Shown here one piece after another: positions 54,244 to 62,611 of a stretch of 64,000 bases of DNA; the first letter of the stretch is position 1, and each line of letters opens with the position of its first letter. Origin of the DNA: Alphaproteobacteria bacterium. Lineage in GTDB: Bacteria > Pseudomonadota > Alphaproteobacteria > Kiloniellales > DSM-21159. The stretch is from positions 1 through 64,000 of the forward strand of contig JAUILQ010000026.1 of NCBI GenBank assembly GCA_030433005.1. The letters are read 5' to 3'. Under the pieces are notes generated by a model that saw nothing but the letters and a program-made list of their open reading frames with translations, had not been told where the DNA came from and ran no database searches. The position numbers were made by a program, and so were the translations under genes.

Positions 54244-54666
54244 GTGCCTGCTTCCGACACAGCCATTTCCTTCCTCGACGGCACCTACCGGGAAGCGCTC
54301 GCGCTGACGCGCGAGGCGCGCGACTACGTCATGCACCAGGAGCGGCGCGACAAGGCCGGGCTGCCGGCCGACCAGCAGCTGGTCGCCAGCTGCGAGAGCC
54401 TGCGCCTGACCGCCCGCCTGACCCAGGTCGTCTCCTGGCTGCTGGTCCAGAAGGCCGTGCAGGCCGGCGAGATCGACCGCAGCCAGGCCAGCGTTCCGGA
54501 GCTGCGGCTGTCGGGCCACGAGGTCTGCGCGGTCACCGAGCCGGCGGGTGCCATCGAGATGCCGGCGCGCCTGGGCGAACTGCTGGAGCGCAGCCACGCG
54601 CTCTACAGCCGCGTCGAGCGGCTGGACGCCCTGCTCGACCACGAGGGCGGCGCCTCCCCGGCCTGA
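54244..54666 (+). CDS. rcdA: RcdA-family protease adaptor (DUF1465)
   Basis: This 140-aa helical protein matches the RcdA/DUF1465 family: FLDGTYREALALTREARDYV at the start, SCESLRLTARLTQVVSWLLVQKAVQAGEI in the middle, and a final helix. In Caulobacter RcdA helps ClpXP degrade CtrA and other cell-cycle proteins through CpdR and PopA. The start is GTG 54244. It is divergent from the RpoH-driven hsp20. The assignment is by motif resemblance and size. Confidence 0.85.
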   Translation: MPASDTAISFLDGTYREALALTREARDYVMHQERRDKAGLPADQQLVASCESLRLTARLTQVVSWLLVQKAVQAGEIDRSQASVPELRLSGHEVCAVTEPAGAIEMPARLGELLERSHALYSRVERLDALLDHEGGASPA

Positions 54667-54807
54667 GCCGCAGCGGCCGCCGGCCATTCCGCCGTCGCAT
54701 GGCTCGCCCGGGACCCATGCGAAGAACGCGCTGCTGGCGACGCCGCAGACCGCCTACCTCAGGGACGACGGCACGCCGCCGCCAGCCTCTTCCGGGAGAC
54801 CTCCACC

Positions 54808-55089
54808 GTGCCGCTTCCCACTGCCGCGCCTCGGCCCGGCCTGTCCCTGCTTGCCGCCCTGGCCGCCGCGCTGGCGACTTTCGTTCTGGTCGCCGCCGTC
54901 GTCGGCAGCCTCGAGTTCGGCCTCGTCTGGGGCGCCGGCGGCCTGTTCGACCTGCCGCCGGCCCTGGTCGAGGGCGGCCTCGCCGTCACCGGGCTGCTCG
55001 CCCTGCTGGTCGGCGCCAAGGCGGCCCTCCGCTGCTGGCGCGCCGAGCGCACGCCGCAGCCCTCCGGTACCGACGAGCCGCTCGCCTGA
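54808..55089 (+). CDS. Small two-helix membrane protein
   Basis: This 93-aa protein has two predicted membrane helices (about residues 12-40 and 52-72), with an amphipathic link (GGLFDLPPALVEGG) between them and a charged tail. It starts with GTG 54808, preceded by only weak ribosome-site sequence (GGGAGAC). It ends 10 bases before the cation antiporter gene, so it may be part of that operon. Unrecognised; function unknown. Confidence 0.6.
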   Translation: MPLPTAAPRPGLSLLAALAAALATFVLVAAVVGSLEFGLVWGAGGLFDLPPALVEGGLAVTGLLALLVGAKAALRCWRAERTPQPSGTDEPLA

Positions 55090-55099
55090 GCGCACCCCC

Positions 55100-56068
55100 A
55101 TGCCCTATCTGGAGATCGCGGGCGGGCTGCTCGGCCTGTTCCTGGGCGGCGACGCGCTGGTGCGCGGGGCCGTCCTCCTGGCCCAGCGGATCGGCGTCTC
55201 GCCGCTGCTGATCGGCTTGCTGCTGGTCGGCTTCGGCACCTCGACGCCGGAGCTGGTGACCAGCCTCGACGCCGCCCTCGCCGACGCGCCGGGCATTGCC
55301 GTCGGCAACGTCGTCGGCAGCAACATCTGCAACATCCTGCTGATCCTGGGCCTGGCCGCCCTGGTCCGGCCGATCGGCGTCGACCCCCGCGCGCTGCGCC
55401 GCGACGGCCTGGTCATGGCGCTCGCCGCGGTGCTGGTCGTGCCGCCGGTCCTGGCCGGCAGCCTGCCGACCGCCGGCGGCCTGCTGTTCCTGGCTGCGCT
55501 CGCCGGCTACGTCGCCTGGAGCTACCTGCAGGAGCGACGCCGCGGCGGACCGGCGGCGACGCTGCACCGCGAGGAGGCGGAGTCGGTCTCGACGCCGGGC
55601 GCGTCCGGCCGGCGCGGCCTGGCGATCGGCCTGGCGCTCGCCGCCGGCGGCCTGGCCGGCGTGCTGCTCGGCGCCGACCTGCTGGTCGGCGGCGCGCTCG
55701 AGCTGTCGCGCTCGGCCGGCATCCCGGAGACGGTGATCGGACTGACCCTGGTCGCGCTCGGTACCTCGCTGCCCGAGCTGGCGGCGAGCCTGGCGGCCTC
55801 CTGGCGCGGCCACAACGAGGTCGCGGTCGGCAACATCGTCGGCAGCAACATCTTCAACCTGCTCGGCATCCTGGGCGCGACCGCCCTGCTCGGCCCGCTG
55901 CCCGTGCCGGTCGAGATCGCCCGCCTGGATCTCTGGGTGATGCTGGCGGCGACCGCCGCGCTGCTCGCGGCGATGCTGCTGCGCGGCCGGCTGGGGCGGC
56001 CGCTCGGCCTGCTCTTCCTGGGTTGCTACGGCGCCTACGTCGCGGTGCTTCTGGCCCGCGTGGCCTAA
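55100..56068 (+). CDS. CaCA-family cation antiporter (YrbG-like)
   Basis: This 322-aa membrane protein consists of two inverted repeats of five helices, each with the GxSxxPE ion-binding motif (GFGTSTPELVTS and ALGTSLPELAAS) and the downstream NVVGSNICN / NIVGSNIFN. It exchanges Ca2+ or K+ for Na+ or H+. A short cytoplasmic linker (Arg/Glu-rich) joins the repeats. ATG 55100 is used. It ends about 105 bases from the convergent rpmE. Confidence 0.95.
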   Translation: MPYLEIAGGLLGLFLGGDALVRGAVLLAQRIGVSPLLIGLLLVGFGTSTPELVTSLDAALADAPGIAVGNVVGSNICNILLILGLAALVRPIGVDPRALRRDGLVMALAAVLVVPPVLAGSLPTAGGLLFLAALAGYVAWSYLQERRRGGPAATLHREEAESVSTPGASGRRGLAIGLALAAGGLAGVLLGADLLVGGALELSRSAGIPETVIGLTLVALGTSLPELAASLAASWRGHNEVAVGNIVGSNIFNLLGILGATALLGPLPVPVEIARLDLWVMLAATAALLAAMLLRGRLGRPLGLLFLGCYGAYVAVLLARVA

Positions 56069-56145
56069 GGTCCGGACACGCGTACGGGCGCCGCCGCGAT
56101 CCGCGGCAGCGCCCGGCAGACGGTGCGCCCGGCAGGCGGTCGGTG

Positions 56146-56165
56146 CGGCGGGCGAAGGCCCGCCG
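56146..56165 (-). terminator. 8-bp hairpin downstream of rpmE
   Basis: CGGCGGGC (56146-56153) pairs perfectly with GCCCGCCG (56158-56165) around a GAAG loop, eight bases past the rpmE stop on the minus strand. There is no U-tract, so termination strength is uncertain. Confidence 0.4.
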
Positions 56166-56173
56166 GCCGGTCG

Positions 56174-56398
56174 CTACTTCTTGACGCCGAAGCCGGCGAA
56201 CTTCTTGTTGAACTTCGCCATCTGGCCGCCGCGGTCGGAGACGCGGTGCACGCCGGTCCAGGCCGGGTGCGTCTTGACGTCGATGTCGAGCCGCAGCGTG
56301 TCGCCTTCGTTGCCGTAGGTCGAGCGCATCTTCAGCTCGGTGCCATCGGTCTGGACCACGACGATGTCGTGGTACTCGGGGTGGATGTCCTTCTTCAT
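56174..56398 (-). CDS. rpmE: 50S ribosomal protein L31 (zinc-free type)
   Basis: This 74-aa L31 starts [12 protein letters not shown] and has THPAWTG in the middle. It has no Cys, so it is the C-minus form that needs no zinc, the normal form in alphaproteobacteria. It ends in a basic stretch [12 protein letters not shown]. It has its own promoter at 56533-56561 and lies divergent from an MFS gene. Confidence 0.96.
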   Translation of the reverse strand: MKKDIHPEYHDIVVVQTDGTELKMRSTYGNEGDTLRLDIDVKTHPAWTGVHRVSDRGGQMAKFNKKFAGFGVKK

Positions 56399-56730
56399 CG
56401 CTGGCTCGCTCCTGGCGCCGGCCCCGCGGTCGGGCCGGCACATCGTGACCGGTCGCGGTGCCGCCGCCGCGCTGCGCAGCGAGTCGGGACTCGCTCCGGG
56501 CCGCGCGACCGGGGCACCTTCGGAAGCCGCGCGGTATAGCCGAGCCGCCGCGCCAAGGCAAGCGCCGAGAGCGCCGGAGCGGCCGGCGGCCCCGCCCTGC
56601 CTGAGACATTCGGCGCGGCGCATTCCGCCGCGGTTCCTGCTTGATTGTGCCGCTTGCCTGCCCGGCAGCCCTGACTCGCCCGGCGCAGCGCGCTTGACAG
56701 GGCGCCGCGATCCCAGACAGTGACCCTCCG
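56399..56730. other. 332-base divergent control region (rpmE / MFS)
   Basis: No gene is seen here. It holds the rpmE promoter (56533-56561, minus) and a weaker candidate for the MFS gene: TTGACA at 56694-56699 with no good -10 at the proper distance before ATG 56731. The stretch is GC-rich with short palindromic runs near 56470-56500 but no long repeat. Confidence 0.6.
56533..56561 (-). promoter_or_regulatory. Candidate promoter for rpmE
   Basis: On the minus strand TTGCCT (56556-56561), 17 bases, then TATACC (56533-56538), about 135 bases before the rpmE ATG. Ideal spacing; good for a GC-rich genome. Confidence 0.55.
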
Positions 56731-58089
56731 ATGAACCGACAAGAGTACCGAGCCGCCGCTTCCCTCGCCGGGGTCTTCTCCGTCCGGCTGCTCGGGCTGT
56801 TCATGATCTACCCGGTGTTCGAGGCCTATGCCCAGGGCCTGAGCGGCGCGACGCCCTTCCTGATCGGCCTGACGCTGGGCGCCTACGGCCTCAGCCAGGG
56901 CCTGCTGCAGATCCCCTTCGGCCTGCTGTCCGACCGCTTCGGCCGCAAGACCATGATCGCCGCCGGCCTCGCGCTGTTCGCGCTGGGCAGCGTCGTGGCG
57001 GCGCTGTCGACCTCGATCGAGGGCGTGCTGATCGGCCGGATCCTGCAGGGCACCGGCGCGGTCGGCTCGGTGATCCTGGCGCTGGTCGCCGACCTGACCC
57101 GCGAGGAGACGCGCACCCGCGCGATGGCCCTGGTCGGCATCACCATCGGCCTGTCGTTCCTGGTGGCGATGGTCACCGGGCCGCTGATCGCCAGCCTGGT
57201 CGGGGTGCCGGGCATCTTCTGGCTGATGGTGCTGCTCGCCGGGATCGGCGTCGCCATCGTCGTCTGGGGCGTGCCGACGCCGCGCCGTCCCCAGCGGCAC
57301 CGGGACGCCGGCGCCGTGCCGGCGATGCTCGGCTCGGTGCTGGCCAACCGCGAGCTGCTGCGGCTCGATTTCGGCATCTTCGCGCTGCACGCCATCCTGA
57401 CCTCGAGCTTCCTGGTCGTGCCCCAGCTGCTGCGCGACAGCCTCGGCCTGTCGAGCCAGGAACAGTGGCTCGCCTACCTGCCGATCCTGGTCGCCTCGGT
57501 GGTGCTGATGGTGCCGGCGATCCTGGTCGCCGAGCGGCACCGGCGGATGAAGCCGGTGTTCGTCGGCGCGGTGGTGCTGCTGGTGGCGAGCCAGGTCGCG
57601 CTGCTCGCCGGCGGGACCGGCAGCGCGCTGCTCGTCGTCGGCGCCCTGGTCGCCTTCTTCGCCGCCTTCAACACCATGGAAGCGGCGCTGCCCTCGCTGG
57701 TCACCAAGGCGGCGCCGGCCGGCGCCAAGGGCACCGCGACCGGCGTCTTCTCGAGCGCGCAGTTCATCGGCATCTTCGCCGGCGGCGCGGTCGGCGGCTG
57801 GATGCACCAGGCCGCCGGCGCCGAGGGCGTGCTCGGCTTCGCCCTGGCGGTCGCCGCGCTATGGCTGCTGGTCGCCGCCACCATGCCGCGACCGGCGCCC
57901 TACAGCACCCGCCTCGCCCGCATCGGCGAGGTCAGCGGCGCCGAGGCCGACGCCCTGGTCGCCCGGCTCGCGCGCCTGGCCGGGGTCGTCGACGTCGTGG
58001 TGGTCGCCGAGGAGCGCGTCGCCTATCTCAAGGTCGACCAGCGGACCTTCGACGCCGCCGCCCTGGAGGCGGCCCTGGGCCGCGCCTGA
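56731..58089 (+). CDS. MFS transporter with C-terminal YAM-like domain (YajR-like)
   Basis: This 452-aa protein has twelve membrane helices and the MFS loop motif [11 protein letters not shown] between helices 2 and 3. After the last helix comes a small ferredoxin-like domain of about 65 residues ([30 protein letters not shown]...YLKVD) as in E. coli YajR. YajR-type proteins are proton-coupled drug or sugar efflux pumps with unknown natural substrate. The ABC exporter gene follows 50 bases later. Confidence 0.9.
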   Translation: MNRQEYRAAASLAGVFSVRLLGLFMIYPVFEAYAQGLSGATPFLIGLTLGAYGLSQGLLQIPFGLLSDRFGRKTMIAAGLALFALGSVVAALSTSIEGVLIGRILQGTGAVGSVILALVADLTREETRTRAMALVGITIGLSFLVAMVTGPLIASLVGVPGIFWLMVLLAGIGVAIVVWGVPTPRRPQRHRDAGAVPAMLGSVLANRELLRLDFGIFALHAILTSSFLVVPQLLRDSLGLSSQEQWLAYLPILVASVVLMVPAILVAERHRRMKPVFVGAVVLLVASQVALLAGGTGSALLVVGALVAFFAAFNTMEAALPSLVTKAAPAGAKGTATGVFSSAQFIGIFAGGAVGGWMHQAAGAEGVLGFALAVAALWLLVAATMPRPAPYSTRLARIGEVSGAEADALVARLARLAGVVDVVVVAEERVAYLKVDQRTFDAAALEAALGRA

Positions 58090-58139
58090 GAGCCCGTCTG
58101 CGACGCGGCGGCTCGCCCTCGACACGAAAGCGCGAAAGC

Positions 58140-59996
58140 ATGGCCGGACGGCGGGGCGGGACGGGTGAGCGGCCGGGTGGGCGTGCGGGCGAGCGGCCGA
58201 CCAGCCGCGATCTCAAGGTCCTGCTCTACCTCTGGCGCTACGTCGGCCGCTACCGCCTGCAGCTGGCCCTGGCCTGCGTCGCCCTGGTCGTCGCCGCCGC
58301 CACGGTGCTGGCGCTCGGCTCCGGCCTGCGCCTGCTGATCGACCGCGGCTTCGCGACCGGCGACGCGGCCCTGCTCGACCAGGCCGTGATCGGCCTGTTC
58401 GCCGCCGTCCTGCTGCTGGCGCTGTCCTCCTATGCGCGCTTCTTCCTCGTTTCCTGGATCGGCGAGCGGGTCATCGCCGACATCCGCAAGGACGTCTTCG
58501 ACCACACGCTGGCGCTCTCGCCCGGCTTCTACGAGACGACCCGCACCGGCGAGATCCTGTCGCGCCTGACCACCGACACGACGCTGCTGCAGGTGGTCGT
58601 CGGCACCTCGGTCTCGATCGCGCTCCGGAACGCGCTGCTGCTGGTCGGCGGCGTCGCGCTGCTGCTCGTCACCTCGCCCAAGCTGACCGGCCTGGTGCTG
58701 CTCGTCGTGCCGCTGGTCCTGGTGCCGGTCTTCGTACTCGGCCGCCGGGTGCGGCAGCTGTCGCGCGCCAGCCAGGACCGCATCGCCGACCTCGGCTCCT
58801 ACATCGACGAGTCGCTGGTCGCGATCCGCACGGTCCAGGCCTTCAACCACGAGGCCGTCGACCGCCGCCGCTTCGCCGAGCGCGCCGAGGAGGCCTTCGG
58901 CACGGCCATCCGGCGCATCCGGGCGCGCGCCGCGCTGAGCGCGACGGTCATCGTGCTGGTGTTCAGCGCGGTCGCCGCGGTGCTCTGGATCGGCGGCCGC
59001 GACGTGCTGGACGGCGTGCTGACCCCCGGCGAGCTCTCGGCCTTCGTGTTCTACGCGGTCGTCGTGGCCGGCGCCGTCGGTGCCCTCAGCGAGGTCTTCG
59101 GCGACCTCCAGCGCGCCGCCGGGGCCACAGAGCGGCTGATCGACCTGCTGTCGACCGAGCCGGCGATCGCCGCGCCCGCGCAGCCGCTCGCCCTGCCCGA
59201 GCCGCCGCGCGGCGAGCTGGCGCTCGAGGCCGTGCGCCTCCACTACCCGGCGCGGCCCGACGCGGCGGCGCTCGTCGACCTGGACCTCCGGGTCGCGCCC
59301 GGCGAGCTGGTCGCGCTGGTCGGACCGTCGGGCGCCGGCAAGACCACCGTCTTCCAGCTGCTGCTGCGCTTCTACGACCCCGAGGCCGGGCGCGTCCTGC
59401 TCGACGGCGTCGACCTCCGCGCGGTCGAGCCGGGCGCGCTGCGCCGGCGCATCGGCCTGGTGCCGCAGGAGCCGGTGATCTTCTCGGCCAACGCCTGGGA
59501 GAACATCCGCTACGGCCGGCCCGAGGCCAGCGACGCCGAGGTCCGCGCGGCGGCCGAGGCCGCCGGCTGCCTGGAGTTCGTCGAGGCGCTGCCGGAGGGC
59601 TTCGCGACCTTCCTGGGCGAGCGCGGCGTGCGCCTGTCCGGCGGCCAGCGCCAGCGCATCGCGATCGCCCGGGCGATCCTGCGCGATCCGGCCGTCCTGC
59701 TGCTCGACGAGGCGACCTCGGCGCTCGACGCCGAGAGCGAGCGCCGGGTGCAGGCCGCGCTCGAGCGCCTGATGACCGGCCGTACGACGCTGATCATCGC
59801 CCACCGCCTGGCGACCGTGCTGAAGGCCGACCGCATCGTCGTCCTGGACCGCGGACGCGTCGTCCAGCAGGGCACCCACCGCGAGCTGACCGCCGAGCGC
59901 TCCGGCCTCTACGCCCATCTCGCCGCCCTGCAGTTCGACGAGGCGCGCGGGGACGAGGGCCGCACCGCTGCGGAGCCGGCGGTTCAGCGGCAGTAG
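58140..59996 (+). CDS. ABC exporter, MsbA/LmrA-type half-transporter
   Basis: This 618-aa half-transporter has six membrane helices (about residues 45-330) fused to an ATPase domain with Walker A GPSGAGKTT, a Q-loop region LVPQEPVIFS, the signature LSGGQ, Walker B LLLDEATSALD and H-loop IIAHR. It forms a homodimer that exports lipids or drugs. The N-terminal 30 residues are Arg/Gly-rich. It follows the MFS gene by 50 bases. Substrate unknown. Its end overlaps the end of the small lipoprotein gene on the other strand by 13 bases. Confidence 0.95.
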   Translation: MAGRRGGTGERPGGRAGERPTSRDLKVLLYLWRYVGRYRLQLALACVALVVAAATVLALGSGLRLLIDRGFATGDAALLDQAVIGLFAAVLLLALSSYARFFLVSWIGERVIADIRKDVFDHTLALSPGFYETTRTGEILSRLTTDTTLLQVVVGTSVSIALRNALLLVGGVALLLVTSPKLTGLVLLVVPLVLVPVFVLGRRVRQLSRASQDRIADLGSYIDESLVAIRTVQAFNHEAVDRRRFAERAEEAFGTAIRRIRARAALSATVIVLVFSAVAAVLWIGGRDVLDGVLTPGELSAFVFYAVVVAGAVGALSEVFGDLQRAAGATERLIDLLSTEPAIAAPAQPLALPEPPRGELALEAVRLHYPARPDAAALVDLDLRVAPGELVALVGPSGAGKTTVFQLLLRFYDPEAGRVLLDGVDLRAVEPGALRRRIGLVPQEPVIFSANAWENIRYGRPEASDAEVRAAAEAAGCLEFVEALPEGFATFLGERGVRLSGGQRQRIAIARAILRDPAVLLLDEATSALDAESERRVQAALERLMTGRTTLIIAHRLATVLKADRIVVLDRGRVVQQGTHRELTAERSGLYAHLAALQFDEARGDEGRTAAEPAVQRQ

Positions 59997-60148
59997 GTCG
60001 AGCCGGACCGGCCGCCGCCGCAGCCGGGCCGGCAGTCGCCGAAGCTCTCGCAGAGCGAGCGGCCCCACTCGGCGGCCGCCCGCTCGAGATCGAGGGTCGA
60101 GCAACCGGCGAGCAGCAGCAGTGCGAGCAGGGCCAGGGTCCTAGCCAT
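59984..60148 (-). CDS. 54-aa Cys-rich lipoprotein
   Basis: The ORF encodes MARTLALLALLLLAGC, a clear signal peptide with lipobox L-A-G-C at Cys16, then 38 residues with four more Cys (SLCESFGDCRPGC and YCR). The start overlaps the end of the yozG-like gene by eight bases, so it is the last gene of that operon. Cys pairs suggest disulfides after export. It was missed by standard ORF calling because of length. No family recognised. Confidence 0.7.
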   Translation of the reverse strand: MARTLALLALLLLAGCSTLDLERAAAEWGRSLCESFGDCRPGCGGGRSGSTYCR

Positions 60149-60371
60149 CGGCGGCCTCCCGGGTCGGGTCGCGCTCGTAGGCCAGCAGGTCGCCGGGCTG
60201 GCAGTCGAGGACCTCGCAGATCCGCTCGAGCGTGGCGAAGCGCAGGCCCTTGACCTTGCCCTGCTTGAGCAGCGAGAGGTTGGCCTCGGTGATGCCGACC
60301 GCCTCGGCCAGCTCCTTGGAGCGCATCTTGCGGCGCGCCAGCATGACGTCGAGCGTCACGACGATCGCCAT
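60141..60371 (-). CDS. YozG/HTH_26-type Cro/C1 regulator
   Basis: This 76-aa protein is a single Xre-type helix-turn-helix: SKELAEAVGITEANLSLLKQGKVKGLRFATL, ending DCQPGDLLAYERD. Proteins of this size and end form the YozG group, almost always next to a DUF2975 membrane protein, as here (24 bases upstream). It probably binds the palindrome at 60980-61006. ATG 60371 is used; an ATG 24 bases earlier is less likely. Confidence 0.92.
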   Translation of the reverse strand: MAIVVTLDVMLARRKMRSKELAEAVGITEANLSLLKQGKVKGLRFATLERICEVLDCQPGDLLAYERDPTREAADG

Positions 60372-60395
60372 CGGCAGCCTCCGCCGCTCGGGCAT

Positions 60396-60929
60396 TCAGA
60401 CAAAGGCCGCGTTCTCCTCGGCGAGCCGGCTCGCCTCGCGCAGCACCCGGGCGATCACCAGCAGCACCAGGGCGATCGCCACCGCGCCGAGCTCCCCGGT
60501 CCCGAGCGACAGCGCCAGAGCCCGCTCGCCGGGCGGATTGTCCAGGGTCAGGAGCATGCCGGCGAGCGCGCTCGCCACGGGCTGCAGGACGGCCCAGAGC
60601 AGCACCGCGCGCGCGAAGCCGGCGAGGCAGTCCGCGGTCCGGGTCGAGAAGACCTCGCCGGCCGCGTAGCGCTGGAACAGCCGGCGCAGGCGCTGCACGC
60701 CCCGCAGCAGGACCGCCAGCGGCACCAGCAGCACGAGATAGCCGGCGAGCATCAGCTCAACCGCGGGATCCGGCGGGATCGGCAGGCCGGCGTAGGGCGG
60801 CCATCCCGGCCCGAGAGCCGGCAGCAGCGCCCAGGCCAGCGTCAGCAGCAGCGGCAGGGCGACCATCGCGGCCAGACAGAGGGCCGCCATGACCCGGCTG
60901 AGCCGACGGATACTCGACAGGTCACCCAC
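60396..60929 (-). CDS. DUF2975 membrane protein
   Basis: This 177-aa protein has four predicted membrane helices (about 12-35, 50-72, 100-125, 145-165) and the cytoplasmic segment LRRLFQRYAAGEVFSTRTADCLAGFARAVL between helices 2 and 3 that is typical of DUF2975. The start is GTG 60929 with GGGGAGGG seven bases upstream. It is co-transcribed with the YozG-like regulator. Such pairs are thought to form a membrane-linked regulatory switch; the signal is unknown. Confidence 0.85.
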   Translation of the reverse strand: MGDLSSIRRLSRVMAALCLAAMVALPLLLTLAWALLPALGPGWPPYAGLPIPPDPAVELMLAGYLVLLVPLAVLLRGVQRLRRLFQRYAAGEVFSTRTADCLAGFARAVLLWAVLQPVASALAGMLLTLDNPPGERALALSLGTGELGAVAIALVLLVIARVLREASRLAEENAAFV

Positions 60930-60969
60930 GACGGCCCTCCCCGGTTCGACGGTGTCGCGTCCGGCCGGA

Positions 60970-60998
60970 GATATAGCCGAGAAATTATCATTCGACAA
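60970..60998 (-). promoter_or_regulatory. Promoter of the DUF2975-yozG-lipoprotein operon
   Basis: On the minus strand TTGTCG (60993-60998), exactly 17 bases, then TATATC (60970-60975), about 40 bases before GTG 60929. The inverted repeat 60980-61006 covers the -35 and the spacer, so a bound repressor would block it. Confidence 0.6.
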
Positions 60999-61006
60999 TA
61001 ATTTCT
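60980..61006. promoter_or_regulatory. Candidate operator (9-bp inverted repeat)
   Basis: AGAAATTAT (60980-60988) and ATAATTTCT (60998-61006) are perfect reverse complements separated by nine bases, in an otherwise GC-rich genome. It overlaps the operon promoter and is a natural site for autoregulation by the YozG-like protein. Confidence 0.65.
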
Positions 61007-61033
61007 TACTGCCTAACGACGATGGTCGCTCGA

Positions 61034-62608
61034 TCAGCGCTCCGTCAGCTTGAACTCGATGCGGCGGTTGCGGCGGAAGGCCTCCTCGCTGCCACCGCTC
61101 TCGATCGGCTGGTACTGGCCGAAGCCGGCGGCGACCAGCCGGTTCGGCGGGATGCCCTCCTCGATCAGCACCTTGACGACCTCGACGGCGCGCGCGGTCG
61201 AGAGCTCCCAGTTCGAGGGGAACTGCGGCGTCGAGATCGGCCGCGCGTCGGTGTGGCCGTCGACGCGCAGCACCCAGTCGATGTCGTCGGGGATCTTCGC
61301 GGCGAGGTCGCGCAGCAGGTCGGCGAGCTGCTCGATCTGTGCGCGCCCCTCGGGCTCGAGGTTGGCCGAGCCGGTCGGGAACAGCACCTCGGCCTGGAAC
61401 ACGAAGCGGTCGCCGACGATGCGGATGTTCCGGTTGTCGCCGAGGATCTCGCGCAGCCGGCCGAAGAACTCGGAGCGGTAGCGCGCCAGCTCCTGGACCT
61501 TGGTCGCGAGCGCCGCGTTGAGCCGCTTGCCCAGGTCGACGATCTGCGCTTCCTGCGCCTCGTTCCGGGCTTCGCTCGCCTCGAGCAGCGCGTTCAGCTC
61601 GTTCAGCCGCCGGCGCAGCGAGGCGAGCTGGCGGTTGAGCAGGCGGACCTCGCGCCGGGCGTCTTCCGACAGCGCCTGCTGCTCCAGCGCGTAGTCCTGC
61701 GACTCGGCCAGCCGGCTTTCGATGATCGTCAGCTGCTCGGCGAGCTCGCGCTTCTCGGCCTCGGTCCGCTCGAGATCCTGCTCCAGCGACTCGGACTGCT
61801 CGGCGAGCGCGGCCAGCGCCTGCTCGCGCTTGGCCAGCTCGGCGTCGAGCTCGTCGCGGATCTCGCGCATCGTCGCCAGCTCGGCAAGCTGCGCCTCGAT
61901 GGTCTCCCGGTCGGTCTCGACCGTGGCGTAGGCCTGGCGCAGCTCCTCGGCCTGGCGCTCGCTGACCGCGCGCGCCTCGGCGAGGTCCTGGCGCAGCGAA
62001 TCGCGCAGCGCCTGCAGGGTGGCGAGCTCGGCCAGTTGCGCCTCGATGGTCTCCGCGTCGGCCTCGATGGTGGCGTAGGCCTGGCGCAGCTCCTGCGCCT
62101 GCTCCTCGTTGACCGCCTGGGTCTGCTGCAGCTGGGTGCGCAGCGCGTCGCCGGCCTCCAGCGCGGCGGCCAGGTCGCCCTCCTCGTCCTCGCTCTCGGC
62201 GCGCAGCGCGGCCAGCTGGTCGGACAGGCGGTCGCGTGCGCGCGTCGCGGCCTCCAGCTCGGCGGTCAGCTGGGCGCGCCGGTCGATCAGCGAGCGCAGC
62301 TCGCCCTGCAGCTCGTCGCGGGCCTCCAGCGAGGTCTGCAGCTCGCTCGACAGCTGGGCGATGTTGATGCGCAGGTCTGCGTTGGCGTTGCGCTCCAGGA
62401 TCAGCAGCTGCTCGGCCTCCTCGAGGTCGCGGTTGAGCTTGCTGAGCTGCTGGTCGCGGCCGGTCAGCGCGACCGACAGGAAGTACTGCGCGACCATGAA
62501 GACCATGAGCACGAAGATGACGACGAGCAGCAGGGTCGACAGCCCGTCGACGAAGCCCGGCCAGATGTTGACGCTGCGGTTCCTGCTGGAACGCCCGAGC
62601 GTGTACAT
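61034..62608 (-). CDS. OmpA-like peptidoglycan-binding protein with long coiled coil
   Basis: This 524-aa protein has one N-terminal membrane helix (about 22-48, GLSTLLLVVIFVLMVFMVA) and a very long coiled coil (about 50-375). It ends in an OmpA-C domain with VLFPTGSANLEPEGRAQIEQL, VDGHTDARPI and the final RNRRIEFKL that bind peptidoglycan. The layout is MotB-like. It is encoded three bases after the MotA-like gene. Residues 163-211 and 212-260 are a near-exact 49-residue duplication, i.e. seven heptads. It probably forms a proton-driven or load-bearing link between inner membrane and cell wall. Not a flagellar stator by context. Confidence 0.92.
   Translation of the reverse strand: MYTLGRSSRNRSVNIWPGFVDGLSTLLLVVIFVLMVFMVAQYFLSVALTGRDQQLSKLNRDLEEAEQLLILERNANADLRINIAQLSSELQTSLEARDELQGELRSLIDRRAQLTAELEAATRARDRLSDQLAALRAESEDEEGDLAAALEAGDALRTQLQQTQAVNEEQAQELRQAYATIEADAETIEAQLAELATLQALRDSLRQDLAEARAVSERQAEELRQAYATVETDRETIEAQLAELATMREIRDELDAELAKREQALAALAEQSESLEQDLERTEAEKRELAEQLTIIESRLAESQDYALEQQALSEDARREVRLLNRQLASLRRRLNELNALLEASEARNEAQEAQIVDLGKRLNAALATKVQELARYRSEFFGRLREILGDNRNIRIVGDRFVFQAEVLFPTGSANLEPEGRAQIEQLADLLRDLAAKIPDDIDWVLRVDGHTDARPISTPQFPSNWELSTARAVEVVKVLIEEGIPPNRLVAAGFGQYQPIESGGSEEAFRRNRRIEFKLTER
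61829..62122 (-). repeat. Tandem 147-bp duplication inside the OmpA-like gene
   Basis: Two tandem 147-base units encode residues 163-211 and 212-260, both with ELRQAYAT, ETIEAQLAELAT and a charged end. 147 bases is 49 codons, seven full heptads, so the coiled-coil phase is kept. Confidence 0.85.
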
Positions 62609-62611
62609 GCC

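Noticed and set aside
44657..56398. Loss of zinc ribbons in L36 and L31 as an adaptation to low zinc
   Set aside because: Both proteins lack the Cys clusters, but this is the ordinary state in alphaproteobacteria and not special here.
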